From a virus, in IMG/VR virus record IMGVR_UViG_3300036791_000797, positions 20,646 through 84,645 of that record: DNA of 64,000 nucleotides; one strand, 5' to 3'. The translations under genes and the position numbers were made by a program. Numbering within the stretch: the stretch's first letter is position 1; every line of letters begins with the position of its first letter. Below are positions 63,632 through 64,000 of this stretch, piece by piece. The notes below the pieces were generated by a model that was not told the origin of the DNA, did not search any database, and worked only from the letters and a program-made list of their open reading frames with translations.

Positions 63632-64000
63632 TGGCTGAGCTAGACCTAGAGGCGCAGAACCTCCTGGTGGTGGACTGGGATTTCTTCTTCCCCACGCCTG
63701 AGGGCGATCCTGCCGCCACCATCGAGCAGATGTTCATGTACGACTGGGGCCACTCCGAGCAGAGCGCCATGGGGGACATCCTGTGGTCGATCCGGGCTGC
63801 CCAGTTCGACAGGGCGGGCTGGCCTCGCCCCCGCATGAACACCGAGTGGCATGACTTTTGGGATCGCTTCGACATCGATGAGGACGCCACCCTCTACTTC
63901 GCCAACAGCAATGCCCTGGCTGCCAACGACGAGGTGCGGCACTCGCTGGCCCCCCGCACCGGGGCGGTGTGGCTCTACGACGCCCACCATGACTCTGGCT
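63631..64000 (+). CDS. arginase/UPF0489-like protein, 3' end outside the window
   Basis: N-terminal 123 residues only. LLVVDWDFFFP (Asp15, Asp17) and, at the right edge, WLYDAHHDSG fit a binuclear-metal ureohydrolase-like (arginase or UPF0489) fold. A middle part has YDWGHSEQS and FWDRFDID. Substrate unknown. TGATG coupled to the paralogue B gene. Confidence 0.5.
   Translation, partial: MAELDLEAQNLLVVDWDFFFPTPEGDPAATIEQMFMYDWGHSEQSAMGDILWSIRAAQFDRAGWPRPRMNTEWHDFWDRFDIDEDATLYFANSNALAANDEVRHSLAPRTGAVWLYDAHHDSG

Overview
This window looks like a large part of the genome of a tailed double-stranded DNA phage (Caudoviricetes) or a closely related prophage. It encodes a terminase large subunit, a portal protein, very large virion-type proteins and a set of tail- or head-fibre paralogues, packed among dozens of small genes that overlap by ATGA, GTGA or TGATG. 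The DNA is visibly GC-rich, GTG starts are common, and several genes belong to types familiar from actinobacteria and their phages: vitamin B12-dependent ribonucleotide reductase, a TIGR04338-like metallopeptidase, and an exported protein with an actinobacterial-style signal peptide. I infer an actinobacterial host; nothing in the window proves it. No integrase, tRNA, CRISPR array, major capsid, tape measure or lysis gene was recognised, so those should lie outside or be too divergent. Genes are cut at both edges.

Layout. 1-2116 (+): nucleic acid metabolism, with a PD-(D/E)XK nuclease (cut at the left edge), a RuvC-like resolvase and unknowns. 2264-7148 (+): packaging block with a sigma-region-4-like HTH protein, a small-terminase-like HTH protein, a DUF932-like protein and the large terminase. 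7149-13960 (mainly +): nucleotide block with dCTP deaminase, a GIY-YIG-like protein, class II ribonucleotide reductase NrdJ and a DNA methyltransferase, plus a minus-strand SAP-domain protein. 13957-22293 (-): an early-type block read leftward, with an ArdC-like antirestriction protein, a TOPRIM/Spo11-like protein, HNH and zinc proteins, many unknowns and a strong promoter every one to a few genes. 22364-45771 (+): virion block with an NTase-like protein, giant proteins of 889, 1053 and 1901 residues, the portal, three fibre-like paralogues and a protein that fuses a small-terminase-like domain to an endonuclease-VII-like domain. 45778-64000 (mostly +): a second accessory block of tiny genes with the same promoter family, interrupted by two minus-strand genes (an exported protein and a vWA protein), a likely structured RNA at 60573-60830, and an arginase-like gene cut at the right edge.

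How it works together. The clearest system-level signal is a set of at least a dozen near-identical promoters. Each has a -35 close to TTGACT or TGGACT, a 17-18 bp spacer that is itself conserved (CTCTAAGGNNNCCTGC-like), a -10 of TAAYGT type, and an ATG or GTG only 6-8 nt after the -10. The transcripts should therefore be leaderless. The conserved, partly palindromic spacer looks like an operator, and one copy sits in inverted orientation, so a single regulator may control the leftward and rightward accessory blocks together. The giant 1901-residue protein strings together a SWIM zinc finger, a 2H phosphoesterase, an AALSPQ/VTIDTHA domain and an ADP-ribosyltransferase-like domain, like the published polyvalent proteins thought to enter the host with phage DNA. 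An HNH homing endonuclease gene lies antisense inside its 5' end.

All functional names come from motif reading without database searches. Many small proteins carry CxxC zinc-knuckle pairs and have no assignable function.
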